Source of the DNA: Thermodesulfobacteriota bacterium
GTDB taxonomy: Bacteria; Desulfobacterota_D; UBA1144; Nemesobacterales; UBA2774
Direction of reading: 5' to 3'
NCBI GenBank assembly: GCA_040754335.1
Contig: JBFMCV010000003.1
Span: 173,356-237,355 of the forward strand
DNA length: 64,000 bases
Shown: positions 37,643 to 46,071 of the stretch, piece after piece
How the letters are laid out: every line of letters starts with the position of its first letter
Numbering within the stretch: position 1 is the stretch's first letter
Position numbers and translations under genes: made by a program
Notes under the pieces: generated by a model
What the model saw: only the letters and a program-made list of their open reading frames with translations
The model's database searches: none
What the model was told of the DNA's origin: nothing

Positions 37643-38146
37643 ATGCCGAGGGTCTTTATCAGCATAGGGTCGAATCTCGGGGACAGGGTGCTCAACTGTA
37701 AAAAAGCGCTCGGGGAGGTCTCGGCCTTCGCCAGGATACTGAGAGTCTCATCGGCATACGAGACCGAGCCCGTAGGGAGCGAAGACCAGCCCCCCTTCAT
37801 AAACTGCGCTGCGGAGATAGAGACCGCGCTCCATCCCCTGGACCTGCTCGACCGCTTGCACGAAGTTGAAAAGAGATTGGGACGAATCAGGGACGAGACA
37901 TGGGGGCCGAGGACTATAGATATCGATATTATATTTTACGACGACCTCGTAATAGATACGGAGGAGCTGAAAATCCCTCACGTGAGCGCCCACGCAAGAA
38001 GGTTCGTTCTCGAGCCCGTTTGCGAGATAGACCCGTGGCTCGTCCACCCGGGATTCGGAGTGCGCGTTTACGAGCTGCTGGATAAACTTGAGGATACGAA
38101 GAAGGTAGAAAAAGTCGGGAACCCGTCCACATTGTTTCCACAGTAA
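37643..38146 (+). CDS. folK: 2-amino-4-hydroxy-6-hydroxymethyldihydropteridine diphosphokinase
   Basis: 167 aa. HPPK transfers pyrophosphate from ATP to the pterin alcohol in folate synthesis. Markers: VFISIGSNLGDR, YETEPVG, QPPFINCAAEIET, GRIRDETWGPRTIDIDIIFYDD with the metal-binding Asp pair, and IPHVSAHARRFVLEPVCEI. It diverges from the PCD gene across about 76 bp. No folB or folP is fused or adjacent. Two hairpins follow its stop. Confidence 0.95.
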   Translation: MPRVFISIGSNLGDRVLNCKKALGEVSAFARILRVSSAYETEPVGSEDQPPFINCAAEIETALHPLDLLDRLHEVEKRLGRIRDETWGPRTIDIDIIFYDDLVIDTEELKIPHVSAHARRFVLEPVCEIDPWLVHPGFGVRVYELLDKLEDTKKVEKVGNPSTLFPQ

Positions 38147-38231
38147 CCAACAGCCTGTCAACAGCTCCGTAACAGGTGCCCGGATATATTACCAACATGG
38201 CTTAGAGGCAGGTCGCTAAGAAATAAAGCAG

Positions 38232-38259
38232 CGGTCTTAGGAGATTAAGACCGTTTCTG
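38232..38259 (+). terminator. Putative terminator after folK
   Basis: Perfect 8 bp stem CGGTCTTA/TAAGACCG (38232-38253) with a 6 nt loop GGAGAT, followed by TTTCTG. The T-run is short, so termination may be weak. Confidence 0.45.
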
Positions 38260-38265
38260 CATATA

Positions 38266-38292
38266 AGCCGGATTGTTTGTGGACAACCGGCT
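38266..38292. repeat. Second hairpin between folK and folD
   Basis: AGCCGG(A)TTGT pairs with ACAACCGGCT over 10 bp with one bulged A and a loop of 6 nt, followed by TTAT. It may act as a bidirectional terminator for the convergent folK and folD. The loop and right arm contain a DnaA-box-like 9-mer. Confidence 0.45.
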
Positions 38293-38318
38293 TTATGGGA
38301 AAGAGACTTTTATCCACA
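38278..38318. other. Facing DnaA-box-like sites
   Basis: A perfect TTATCCACA at 38310-38318 and its near-match TTGTCCACA on the other strand (38286-38278) sit 23 bp apart. A weaker 7/9 match lies at 38134-38142 inside the end of folK. The region is AT-richer than its surroundings and rich in inverted repeats. Two sites are too few to claim an origin; they could titrate DnaA or be chance. Confidence 0.3.
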
Positions 38319-38333
38319 GGCAAAGACCGTTTT

Positions 38334-39188
38334 TCACGAAGCTGCGAAATTCCTGGCCGATTCGAGCGTGTTAAAGAGAAGCATAGCTATCGTCATAGGC
38401 CCTACCCCGCCGGGAACGGGCGTGATGTAGGAGGCTTTTTGGTTTACCCCTTCAAAGTCCACGTCCCCCGTGAGCTTGCCTTCGTCGTTCCGGTTTATCC
38501 CCACGTCTACTACGACCGCACCTTCCTTGACCATGTCGGCGGTGATGAAATCGGCGCGCCCGATCGCCGCCACGAGAATATCGGCCCTCTTCGTCACCTC
38601 CCCCAGGGGCTTCGTGCGCGAATGGCATATCGTCACGGTCGCGTGGCGGTGGAGCAGAAGCATGGAGACGGGCTTCCCGACTATATTGCTCCTTCCGACG
38701 ACCACCGCTTCCTTGCCCTCTATGCCTATCTTGTAGAAATCGAGCATCTTTATTATCCCGTGCGGGGTGCACGAAATGAACCTCGGCTTCCCCTCGACGA
38801 GGAGACCGACGTTATAGGGATGAAAGCCGTCTACGTCTTTAAGAGGGGATACCGCCCTCAGTATTTTCGTTTCGCTTATCTGGGTAGGGAGAGGGAGCTG
38901 GACCAGTATGCCGTGTATGTTGTTATCCGCATTAAGCCTCTCGACGAGCGCGAGCAGCTCCTCCTCGGTCGCCTCGCAGGGGAGCCTGTGCTCCTCGGAG
39001 TAGATGCCCGCTTCAGTGCAGGCCTTTCTTTTGTTCCTGACATATATTTCAGACGCCGGGTTATCCCCGACGAGAACGGCCGCGAGGCCGGCCGTTATTC
39101 CGGTCTCCGCCCTGAGCCTCTCCACTCCCTCAGCGACCTCGTTCCGTATGTGCTGCGAGACAAGCTTGCCATCGATGATTTCAGCCAT
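38334..39188 (-). CDS. folD: Bifunctional methylenetetrahydrofolate dehydrogenase/cyclohydrolase
   Basis: 284 aa. FolD oxidises 5,10-methylene-THF to methenyl-THF and hydrolyses it to 10-formyl-THF. Visible motifs are YVRNKRKACTEAGIYSEEH (catalytic Lys), ILVQLPLPTQI, the dinucleotide loop VVVGRSNIVGKPV, and the end TPVPGGVGPMTIAMLL. GAGGAG precedes the ATG at 39188. It follows thiD on the same strand after 16 bp, so the two are likely cotranscribed. Confidence 0.97.
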   Translation of the reverse strand: MAEIIDGKLVSQHIRNEVAEGVERLRAETGITAGLAAVLVGDNPASEIYVRNKRKACTEAGIYSEEHRLPCEATEEELLALVERLNADNNIHGILVQLPLPTQISETKILRAVSPLKDVDGFHPYNVGLLVEGKPRFISCTPHGIIKMLDFYKIGIEGKEAVVVGRSNIVGKPVSMLLLHRHATVTICHSRTKPLGEVTKRADILVAAIGRADFITADMVKEGAVVVDVGINRNDEGKLTGDVDFEGVNQKASYITPVPGGVGPMTIAMLLFNTLESARNFAAS

Positions 39189-39204
39189 TTGTGACTCCTC
39201 TTCC

Positions 39205-40005
39205 TCAATCGAATTTCCAGAAATGGTTCAGTGGTCCGTGCCCTTTCCCGAGCTCGAAAGAGCGCATTATTGCATAAGTGACAAAGTCCTTGGCCTCCTT
39301 CACCGCGTCTAACGGGGAAAATCCCTGTGCAAGCGCTGCGCAAACGGCCGCCGAATAAGTACACCCGGTTCCGTGCGTGTTTTTTGTCGCGATCCTGGGC
39401 GCTTTCAGCTCGTAGTGGTTTTGCCCGTCGTAAAAAACGTCTATCGCGTCCGCGAGGTTTTCGAGGTGGCCTCCCTTCACGAGCACGAATCCGGGGCCCA
39501 TCGACTTGATCGCTTCCGACGCCTGCTTCATCCCCGATAAGGACGATATCCTGACCCCGGTAATTACCTCTGCTTCAGGGATGTTAGGTGTCACCATCAA
39601 AGCCAGCTTGAAGAGCTCGCTCACCAATGCCTCCCTTGCCCCGGCGTCGAGAAGAGTATCCCCTCCCTTCGATACCATGACGGGGTCGACCACGAGATTC
39701 TTTATCCCGTACTCTTTTATTTTCCTGGACACGGCCGAGACGATATCTTTATTGGAGAGCATCCCGGTCTTCACGGCGTCTGCTCCTATATCGCCGAGCA
39801 CGGCGTCAATCTGGAGCTCGACGAACTCCGCCGGCAGGTCCGAAATGCCCAGAACGGATTCCGTATTCTGGGCGGTCACGGACGTTATCGCCGACATGCC
39901 GAAAACCCTGAACGCGGTAAAGGTCTTGAGGTCGGCCTGTATACCCGCGCCTCCCCCCGAATCGGAACCCGCAATTGTCAGTGCTCTCGGAACCTTTCGA
40001 CCCAC
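39205..40005 (-). CDS. thiD: Hydroxymethylpyrimidine/phosphomethylpyrimidine kinase
   Basis: 266 aa ribokinase-fold enzyme that phosphorylates HMP and HMP-P in thiamin synthesis. The start [20 protein letters not shown], the substrate part [22 protein letters not shown] and the catalytic anion hole [15 protein letters not shown] are conserved. It starts at a GTG. No thiE or thiC is nearby; folD lies downstream in the same direction. Confidence 0.96.
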   Translation of the reverse strand: MGRKVPRALTIAGSDSGGGAGIQADLKTFTAFRVFGMSAITSVTAQNTESVLGISDLPAEFVELQIDAVLGDIGADAVKTGMLSNKDIVSAVSRKIKEYGIKNLVVDPVMVSKGGDTLLDAGAREALVSELFKLALMVTPNIPEAEVITGVRISSLSGMKQASEAIKSMGPGFVLVKGGHLENLADAIDVFYDGQNHYELKAPRIATKNTHGTGCTYSAAVCAALAQGFSPLDAVKEAKDFVTYAIMRSFELGKGHGPLNHFWKFD

Positions 40006-40126
40006 GCCGCTTTATTCTACAAAGCTTTTATAACCATTACAAACAGGCCTGTCCCGCGCCCTAGACTAAATAAAATTTAAATGTAATATATTCTCAGCGA
40101 AAACAACCGAAGGAGATATAGGAGTT

Positions 40127-40543
40127 ATGGCAGAGATTTCAGAGAAGGACGAAGTTCTGTTCCCGGAGCTTTTCAAGGTGGACAATGAAGGCAGGGTCAG
40201 GCTCGTGGCGGGGTACTCGAAAGAGTCTAATAACTGGACTTTCCCGAAATACCTGGCCGACCCGGTAAGCTTCTCGGACGAAGTCGAAGAGAGGCTGCTC
40301 AGCCCCACGGGAGAGCTGCATTCATTTACGGTCGTAAGGAGGAGCATGCCCGAGTTCCCCGTCCCATACGCGCTTGCGCTCGTAGATTTTCCGGAGGGAG
40401 TCAGGGTCATGGCCCAGGTCGAAACGAGTGACCCGGAGGGACTGAAAATCGGCCAGAAGATGGGAGTCACGATAGGGACCGTGAAGAAATCCAAGGACGG
40501 CAGGGACGTTAAATCGTATAAATTCGTACCCGTCAGCAACTGA
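40127..40543 (+). CDS. DUF35-type OB-fold protein without zinc cysteines
   Basis: 138 aa. The C-terminal half resembles the OB-fold of DUF35 (ChsH2/thiolase-partner) proteins: LHSFTVVRRSMPEFPVPYALALVDFPEGVRV is the usual strand pattern (shown here as two joined stretches, LHSFTVVRRS and YALALVDFPEG). The N-terminal zinc ribbon of the family should hold four cysteines; this protein has none there. Such proteins normally pair with a thiolase-like or steroid-hydratase partner to bind acyl-CoA, but no thiolase is adjacent. GGAG precedes the ATG closely. It is monocistronic by position. Confidence 0.7.
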   Translation: MAEISEKDEVLFPELFKVDNEGRVRLVAGYSKESNNWTFPKYLADPVSFSDEVEERLLSPTGELHSFTVVRRSMPEFPVPYALALVDFPEGVRVMAQVETSDPEGLKIGQKMGVTIGTVKKSKDGRDVKSYKFVPVSN

Positions 40544-40732
40544 CCGGGGCTCTCCTGTCCGCAGAGAGAAATTACTTTCCAGCGTTGACAAAAGCTTACC
40601 GCGCATTCCGTCTTAAATTCCGGGGAGTCCTGATCAGGCGGACTCCGGGATTGTAAAGACATATAATCTTTATTTACTTTTGACCCTTTATCATTTATTC
40701 TGAAAGTAGTCTCTCAAAGAGTATCTCACTCG

Positions 40733-41617
40733 ATGAAGAAACCTCTTCTTACGCTCGTCTTATCGGGAATAATCGTCATACTTCCTATAACCGCTTATAC
40801 GGTCAATACGGCCGACTCATACCCGGAAGACGACCCGGCCGCGGAATCCCCCGCCGGGAAGAACAAAATCCTCTCGGTCGAGGTAACGAACACGGACCTC
40901 CGCCTGATCCTCCTGGGAACTCTCACGAGCGGCGGGGTGTCTAAAGCGATGATAAAGAACCCCGTCACCGGGGAGCTCGGATCGTACGTCCGGGGGGACG
41001 TACTCGACCTCGTCAGCTCGGAAACCGTGAAGGTAGCCGAGATATCCAACTGCGCCGTGCTCATCGAGAGGTCTGGAAAATTCGAGACCATGGAGTGCGA
41101 GAATAAAATGCCTACCGTCGTTTTTAACAGACCGTCCGCACTCTCGAGGTACAGAATAATCCTTCCCGAAGACGGCAAAACCAGGTTCGTCTTCTCGGAC
41201 GAATTTATAACGGACTACGACAAGGACATACTGAGCGTGAGCGAGAAGCACGGGGTCGATCCATATCTCGTGAAGGCTGTGATAAAGGCCGAATCGAACT
41301 TCGACCCGGACGCCGTGTCGCCCAAGAACGCACAGGGCATAATGCAGCTGATACCGGAAACCGCGAGCGATTACGGAGTAGATGACCCGTTCGACGCTAA
41401 GGACAACATGGAGGGCGGGGTGCATTACCTGAAAGACCTCCTCGAGTACTTCGACGGGGACATGAGCCTCTCTCTCGCGGCGTATAACGCGGGCAAGGGC
41501 GCCGTCATAAAACACGGCTTTTCTATCCCGCCCTATCCGGAAACGACGGACTACATAGCAAAAGTCCTCGGATATTACAAATTGCTCAGGGCGAAAAGCT
41601 ACGCTTTAAAAAGATAA
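40733..41617 (+). CDS. Lytic transglycosylase with an N-terminal GspC-HR-like domain
   Basis: 294 aa. One N-terminal membrane segment or signal (about 4-22) leads to a domain at about 43-125 that matches the homology region of type II secretion protein GspC: TDLRLILLGTL, then a Ser-x-Ala pattern, TGELGSYVRGD, and VLIERSGKFETME. The C-terminal domain (about 165-290) is an SLT family 1 transglycosylase: VIKAESNFDPDAVSP with catalytic Glu187, AQGIMQLIPETA, and LSLAAYNAGKGAV. The enzyme should cut glycan strands in the periplasm. In secretion systems the HR domain binds the secretin N0 domain, so this fusion may aim peptidoglycan cutting at a secretin. Confidence 0.85.
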   Translation: MKKPLLTLVLSGIIVILPITAYTVNTADSYPEDDPAAESPAGKNKILSVEVTNTDLRLILLGTLTSGGVSKAMIKNPVTGELGSYVRGDVLDLVSSETVKVAEISNCAVLIERSGKFETMECENKMPTVVFNRPSALSRYRIILPEDGKTRFVFSDEFITDYDKDILSVSEKHGVDPYLVKAVIKAESNFDPDAVSPKNAQGIMQLIPETASDYGVDDPFDAKDNMEGGVHYLKDLLEYFDGDMSLSLAAYNAGKGAVIKHGFSIPPYPETTDYIAKVLGYYKLLRAKSYALKR

Positions 41618-41696
41618 CCCGCCGCGCGCCTCCGGCAAGCAGGCTCGGGGAGATGATGCCAGACCGCTGTTTCGTGAAGCATATGAGCGCGCCGGT

Positions 41697-41725
41697 TTGA
41701 CAAAGCCCCGTTTTTTATCTAGACT
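41697..41725 (+). promoter_or_regulatory. Promoter of the tRNA gene
   Basis: A perfect TTGACA (41697-41702), 17 bp spacer with a T-run, and TAGACT (41720-41725), 25 bp before the tRNA. Confidence 0.6.
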
Positions 41726-41750
41726 TCTAAATTCACTAAATTAATTCAGA

Positions 41751-41824
41751 GGGCCCATAGCTCAGTTGGTTAGAGCGGCGGACTCATAATCCGTTGGTCC
41801 CTGGTTCGAGTCCGGGTGGGCCCA
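41751..41824 (+). tRNA. tRNA with CAU anticodon (Met or Ile2)
   Basis: 74 nt cloverleaf: acceptor GGGCCCA pairs with TGGGCCC, D arm GCTC/GAGC, anticodon stem GCGGA/TCCGT with loop CTCATAA (anticodon CAU), T arm CCTGG/CCGGG with loop TTCGAGT, discriminator A. CCA is not encoded. It is not an initiator (position 1:72 is paired, and the anticodon stem lacks three G-C pairs). The TTGGTC variable-region context resembles tRNA-Ile2, whose C34 is changed to lysidine by TilS, about as well as elongator tRNA-Met; sequence alone does not decide. Confidence 0.93.
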
Positions 41825-41980
41825 CACTTTAGAAGAGGTTATAGTTTTCTAAATGGGCATAGAAGTTAAAACGAGCGGCAGCCTCCCAAAATCAGTCCCG
41901 ATACCTGTTTCCACATTTCCAGCAAGAATCATTAAAACCCTTCTTTCCGAAAATAACGCGGCAAAAAAAAGGAGAAAAAA

Positions 41981-42709
41981 ATGAGAAACCAGATTTTGGT
42001 TCTCGAGACGCTCCAGAGAGTAGATATGGAGCTAAGTCAACTGGAAAAAAACTTGAGAGAGTACCCCGAAAAAATCGCGGATTATGAAAACGAGATAGAG
42101 ACTTCAAGGTTAAAGCTGGAAAATTCAAAAAAAACAAGGGAAGAGATACTTAAGAGCAAGTCGAGGACGGAGCTCGAAATCGCGCAAAACGAGGAACTGA
42201 TTAAACAGGCCGAGCAGAAGCTGTTCGAGATCAAAACCCATAAGGAATACGAGGCACTCCAGAAGCAAATCGCGGATACGAAACGAAAGAACTCGGAGCT
42301 TGAAGAAAAGCTTCTCGAAGAAATGGAGAGGCTCGAGGAAACCGAATCCCGGTTATCGAAAGAAGAAGAGGAACTCGCTAGCAAGGAGAGTGAATACAGC
42401 GACAAGATCGCCGGCTTCAAGGATAAGATAGAGGAGCTGAAAATCCAGTATCAGCCGAAGAAGGAAGAGAAAGAAAAAATCGCATCAGGACTCAGCCCCG
42501 AGATCCTACCCGTATACGAGCGCGTCAAGAAAAGAAACGGTTTCGTGCTGGCGCTGGCGAGGAACGAGGTATGCACGGGCTGCAATATGAACATCCCGCC
42601 CCAGCTGTTTAACGAAGTGCTGACACTATCGAGACTGATACAGTGCCCCAACTGCCAAAAATTCCTCTACTGCGAAGAAGAACCCAAGAGTGAAGCTAAA
42701 ACAGGATAG
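41981..42709 (+). CDS. Coiled-coil protein with C4 zinc ribbon
   Basis: 242 aa. A long antiparallel coiled coil (about residues 8-170) ends in a C4 zinc ribbon with CTGCNMNIPP and CPNCQKFLYC. This is the conserved bacterial zf-RING_7 family, thought to bind nucleic acid or to help in translation or secretion; its function is not firmly known. The gene follows the tRNA by about 155 bp and overlaps the downstream RNase H gene by 20 bp, so the two are translationally coupled. Confidence 0.85.
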   Translation: MRNQILVLETLQRVDMELSQLEKNLREYPEKIADYENEIETSRLKLENSKKTREEILKSKSRTELEIAQNEELIKQAEQKLFEIKTHKEYEALQKQIADTKRKNSELEEKLLEEMERLEETESRLSKEEEELASKESEYSDKIAGFKDKIEELKIQYQPKKEEKEKIASGLSPEILPVYERVKKRNGFVLALARNEVCTGCNMNIPPQLFNEVLTLSRLIQCPNCQKFLYCEEEPKSEAKTG

Positions 42710-43133
42710 CCTGCCTTTCAAGAAATCGGGTGATGACCGCATCGATATTTATATCGACGGCGCCGCCAGGGGCAACCCGGGCGAATCGGGCATAGGGGTC
42801 CTGATCAAGGGGGAAGGCGGCAAGGCCCGTGAAATCAAGAAATACCTCGGAACACGCACCAATAACCAGGCCGAATACACGGCTCTTATAACCGCCCTCG
42901 AATCGGCCCGCGGCCACAAAGACCAGGAAATCCGGATTTTTACGGACTCCTTGCTGCTCGCCAACCAGATGAACGGCTTATGGAAAGTGAAGCACCCGGA
43001 GATAAAGGAGCTCTTCAAAAAAGCGAAGGGCTTAATCGAAGGATTCAGCCGGGTTACGATCAGCCATATACCCAGGGAAGAGAACAGGGAAGCCGACAGG
43101 CTTGCGAACCTCGCCATTGATGAATATCTTTAA
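42690..43133 (+). CDS. Ribonuclease HI family protein
   Basis: 147 aa from a GTG start. The RNase H fold carries all four catalytic acids: Asp23 in YIDGAARGNPG, Glu62 in NNQAEYTAL, Asp86 in FTDSLLLANQ, and Asp136 in READRLAN. Such enzymes cut the RNA strand of RNA-DNA hybrids. It lacks the basic handle region of E. coli RnhA and is of the short type often annotated as reverse-transcriptase-like RNase H. It overlaps the zinc-ribbon gene by 20 bp, and the RNase P RNA begins only 6 bp after its stop. Confidence 0.92.
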   Translation: MKLKQDSLPFKKSGDDRIDIYIDGAARGNPGESGIGVLIKGEGGKAREIKKYLGTRTNNQAEYTALITALESARGHKDQEIRIFTDSLLLANQMNGLWKVKHPEIKELFKKAKGLIEGFSRVTISHIPREENREADRLANLAIDEYL

Positions 43134-43138
43134 ATGAA

Positions 43139-43525
43139 GAAGCAAGTGAGCCGGACAGTCGCCGGCCTTAGCGGAAACGCCGGGGCTGGAGGAAAGTCCG
43201 AACTCCGCAGGGCAGGGCGCTGGGTAACGCCCAGGTGTCGTGAGGCAACGGAAAGTGCCACAGAAAACAAACCGCCCAAGCTCTCCAGCGATGGAGAGCC
43301 GGCAAGGGTGAAAAGGCAGTGTAAGAGACTACCGCGCAGGCTGGCGACAGCAGGCGGCACGGTAAACCCCGCCCGGAGTAAGACAAAATAGGGAAGCGCT
43401 TTTCCAGCGAAAGAGAGGACGGCCCGTCCGATGCTTCCGGGTATGTTGCAAGAGGCATTCAGTAATGGATGTCCCAGATGAATGACTGTCCTCGACAGAA
43501 TTCGGCTTACAGGCTCGCTTGCTTC
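43139..43525 (+). ncRNA. rnpB: RNase P RNA, bacterial class A
   Basis: About 387 nt. The ends GAAGCAAGTGAGCC (43139-43152) and GGCTCGCTTGCTTC (43512-43525) form P1 with one G-U pair. Conserved core segments are present: GGACAGTCGCC, GCTGGAGGAAAGTCC, GTGAGGCAACGGAAAGTGCCACAG split over CRI/CRII, GGGTGAAAAGGCAG, GGTAAACCCC and the 3' GACAGAATTCGGCTTAC. It is the catalytic RNA that matures tRNA 5' ends. Frames on either strand inside it are not genes. It lies directly behind the RNase H gene and ends 1 bp inside the convergent tyrS stop. Confidence 0.95.
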
Positions 43526-44727
43526 TAACTTATTTTTACCAGAACGAACTCTTTTTTCCCTATCCTCATGCGGAGAGTGCCTTTATCGGGCACGGGCGAG
43601 TTCATATCGGTGACCCTTTCCCCGTCTATGCTCACCCCGCCCTGGGCTATGAGACGCTTCGCCTCGTTCCTGCTCCTGAGCTTCTCCGAGGACTCGACCA
43701 CGAGATCGAGGAGCGTCTTCCCGTCGTCCCGCTTTATGACTACTTCCCTCGCGTCATCAGGGAACTCCCGCTGCGAGAACTTGGTCGCGAAATCCTCTGC
43801 CGCCGACTTCGCGCTGTCTTCCCCGTGGAGCCATGAAGTGATCTCGGACGCGAGCGCCCTCTTCGCGTCCATCGGGTGTCCTTTCTTGAGCACGTCTATT
43901 TCCTTTTCGGTCCTCCGCGTGAGCAGCTCATAATACCGCCACATGAGCTCGTCGGGTACGGACATTATCTTCCCGTACATATCGACTGGGGTGTCCTCGA
44001 CCGCTATGTAGTTGTCGAGGGACTTCGACATCTTCCTCACGCCGTCCAACCCTTCGAGTATGGGGAAGAGTATGGCGACCTGCGGCTCCTGCCCGAAATG
44101 CTTCTGCACTCCGCGTCCGAGCAGTATGTTGAACTTCTGGTCAGTCCCTCCGAACTCGACGTCAGATTCCATCCTGACCGAATCGTAGGCCTGAATCAGT
44201 GGATAGAGGAACTCGTTGACCGATATGGGGACGCCCGCCTTGTAGCGCTTGCTGAAATCGTCCCTCTCCAGCATGCGGGCCACGGTTTCGAGCGCCGAGA
44301 GCCTGACCAGCTCCTCGCCGGTCATCTTTCCGAGCCATGCCGAGTTGAACATGACCTCCGTCCTGTCCCTGTCGAGTATCCTGAAGACCTGCCTCTGGTA
44401 CGTAAGCGCGTTCTCCTCCACCTGCGACTTCGTGAGCGGGGGTCTTGTCTCGGACCTGCCCGACGGGTCTCCTATCATGGCCGTGAAGTCCCCGATGAGG
44501 AACATCACGGTATGTCCCAGGTCCTGGAATTCGCGGAGCTTCTTTAACAGGACGCAGTGTCCAAGGTGGAGGTCAGGCGCCGTGGGGTCAAAGCCGGCTT
44601 TAATCCTGAGCGGCACGCCTTTTTCCTTCGATTTTTTAAGCTTCGAGAGGAGCTCGGGCTCTGATATTATCTCCTCGGTCCCGCGCTTGACTATTCCGAG
44701 CTGCTCCTCGGGCTCTATGAATTTCAC
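43525..44727 (-). CDS. tyrS: Tyrosyl-tRNA synthetase
   Basis: 400 aa class-I synthetase. The HIGH-like motif is [11 protein letters not shown], the KMSKS motif is [10 protein letters not shown], tyrosine recognition is in [11 protein letters not shown] and [10 protein letters not shown], and an S4 RNA-binding domain ([20 protein letters not shown]) forms the C-terminus. The organisation fits the TyrZ-like type with a C-terminal S4 domain. It starts at a GTG with a GGGGA-type ribosome site. Its stop codon touches the last base of the RNase P RNA P1 helix. Confidence 0.97.
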   Translation of the reverse strand: MKFIEPEEQLGIVKRGTEEIISEPELLSKLKKSKEKGVPLRIKAGFDPTAPDLHLGHCVLLKKLREFQDLGHTVMFLIGDFTAMIGDPSGRSETRPPLTKSQVEENALTYQRQVFRILDRDRTEVMFNSAWLGKMTGEELVRLSALETVARMLERDDFSKRYKAGVPISVNEFLYPLIQAYDSVRMESDVEFGGTDQKFNILLGRGVQKHFGQEPQVAILFPILEGLDGVRKMSKSLDNYIAVEDTPVDMYGKIMSVPDELMWRYYELLTRRTEKEIDVLKKGHPMDAKRALASEITSWLHGEDSAKSAAEDFATKFSQREFPDDAREVVIKRDDGKTLLDLVVESSEKLRSRNEAKRLIAQGGVSIDGERVTDMNSPVPDKGTLRMRIGKKEFVLVKIS

Positions 44728-44778
44728 CTTGTTATTTCCCCTTCTTTCGGTAGATTTCGGTCATGGAAGCCGCTCAAA

Positions 44779-44806
44779 AATATAGAATATCACGGTAGTT
44801 AGTCAA
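44779..44806 (-). promoter_or_regulatory. Sigma-70 promoter of tyrS
   Basis: On the minus strand TTGACT (44806-44801), a 16 bp spacer and TATATT (44784-44779), about 50 bp before the GTG start. The leader is too short for a T-box. Confidence 0.55.
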
Positions 44807-44884
44807 TGGTGAGTTTTCGTCCCGGCGCACTAAATACCCTACCGAGGCTGTTTATAATCGAAACTTTAGATAGAATATTGGCCC

Positions 44885-45415
44885 ATGATAACGGAAATCC
44901 GTGGCAGGAAGCTCCGGCTCCTGATACCGGCGCCGGAGATAAAGAAGAAGGTGAGAGAGCTCGGGATGCAAATCGCGGGGGATTACAGGGACAAGAACCC
45001 GGTCTTCATAGGCATACTCAAGGGAGGGTTTATATTTCTGGCCGACCTCGTGAGGGAGCTCGATTTCAACGTCGAGATCGATTTCGTAAGGACGTCGAGC
45101 TACAAGGAGGGCATGGAGCCGGGAGAGATCGAGCTCGTGACCGATGTGTCCATCCCGCTTAAAGGGAGGCACGTCGTGATGGTTGAAGATATGCTCGACA
45201 CCGGGATTACGCTCGATTTCTTAAAATCCGTGATTCTCTCGAAGCAGCCTGCGTCCCTCGGAATATGCGCGCTCATCGACAAGAAAGAGAGGAGACAGGT
45301 CGACATAGAAGCCGATTACACGGGGTTCGACATCCGGGAGGGGTTCATAGTCGGGTACGGGACCGACTGGCGCGAGGCCGGGAGGAACCTGCCCGGCGTC
45401 TACGTGCTCGAATAG
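44885..45415 (+). CDS. hpt: Hypoxanthine phosphoribosyltransferase
   Basis: 176 aa purine-salvage enzyme making IMP (and probably GMP) from base plus PRPP. The PPi loop is ILKGGFIFLADL, the flexible loop is DFVRTSSY, the PRPP motif is VVMVEDMLDTGITLDFL, and the base-recognition part is IREGFIVGYGTDW. It starts at an ATG at 44885, divergent from tyrS. A single gene with no evident operon partner. Confidence 0.95.
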   Translation: MITEIRGRKLRLLIPAPEIKKKVRELGMQIAGDYRDKNPVFIGILKGGFIFLADLVRELDFNVEIDFVRTSSYKEGMEPGEIELVTDVSIPLKGRHVVMVEDMLDTGITLDFLKSVILSKQPASLGICALIDKKERRQVDIEADYTGFDIREGFIVGYGTDWREAGRNLPGVYVLE

Positions 45416-45517
45416 GCCGTTCGCCGGAACACCCGTCGGCGTCAGTTAAGACCTCAATGTAAAATATCCCGTACAAAGCGGTTACAATAAACTTAAAAAA
45501 ACGCCGGAGACACATAC

Positions 45518-45979
45518 ATGAGCCTCAGGGAAAAGATTCCGCAGGATTTAAAAGACGCTCTCAGGAGCAAAAGGGAGCTCGAGCTGTCGGTCCTCAGGAT
45601 GCTCCAGTCCTCCATCCGCAACAAGGAGATCGAGAAGCAGAAGAAGGATCTCACGGACGAGGAAGTAATCGAAGTCGTAGGGGGCGAGATAAAAAAAAGG
45701 AAAGAAGCCGCTGCCGAATTCGAAAAGGTGAACAGGCAGGAGGCGGCCGACAGGGAAAAGGCGGAAATAGAGGTCCTGATGAAATATATGCCCGCGCAGA
45801 TGAGCGAGGACGAGATCAGGGCGGAAGTGACGAAAGCCGTCGCAGGCTCGGGGGCCCTGGGGCTGAAAGACCTGGGTAAGGTGATGAAGATAATAATCCC
45901 CGCCGTAAAGGGGAAGGCGGACGGGGCGGCCGTCAACAGGATCGTCAGGGAAGAGCTTGAGAAGCTCGAGCAGGGATAA
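45518..45979 (+). CDS. GatB/YqeY domain protein
   Basis: 153 aa. MSLREKIPQDLKDALRSKRELELSVLRML (two helices) and YMPAQMSEDEI, then GLKDLGKVMKIIIPAVKGKADG are the typical YqeY sequence. The family is homologous to the tail domain of the amidotransferase GatB and may bind tRNA; its role in the cell is not established. In some bacteria it lies near rpsU or dnaG; here it stands between hpt and pepF. Confidence 0.9.
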   Translation: MSLREKIPQDLKDALRSKRELELSVLRMLQSSIRNKEIEKQKKDLTDEEVIEVVGGEIKKRKEAAAEFEKVNRQEAADREKAEIEVLMKYMPAQMSEDEIRAEVTKAVAGSGALGLKDLGKVMKIIIPAVKGKADGAAVNRIVREELEKLEQG

Positions 45980-46071
45980 TATTTTTACATTCTGGAACCG
46001 TATTAACAGAACTCATACGGCCTCGAACCAAATAAGGCCGATCATATTTAATACACTCAGAGGAGTCGCCG

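Noticed and set aside
38134-38333. Replication origin
   Set aside because: Only two good DnaA boxes, between convergent metabolic genes, without dnaA, dnaN or an AT-rich unwinding stretch; kept only as a low-confidence site.
43134-43458. Short frames on both strands inside the RNase P RNA
   Set aside because: The DNA encodes a structured RNA with conserved core and P1 ends; the peptides are artefacts.
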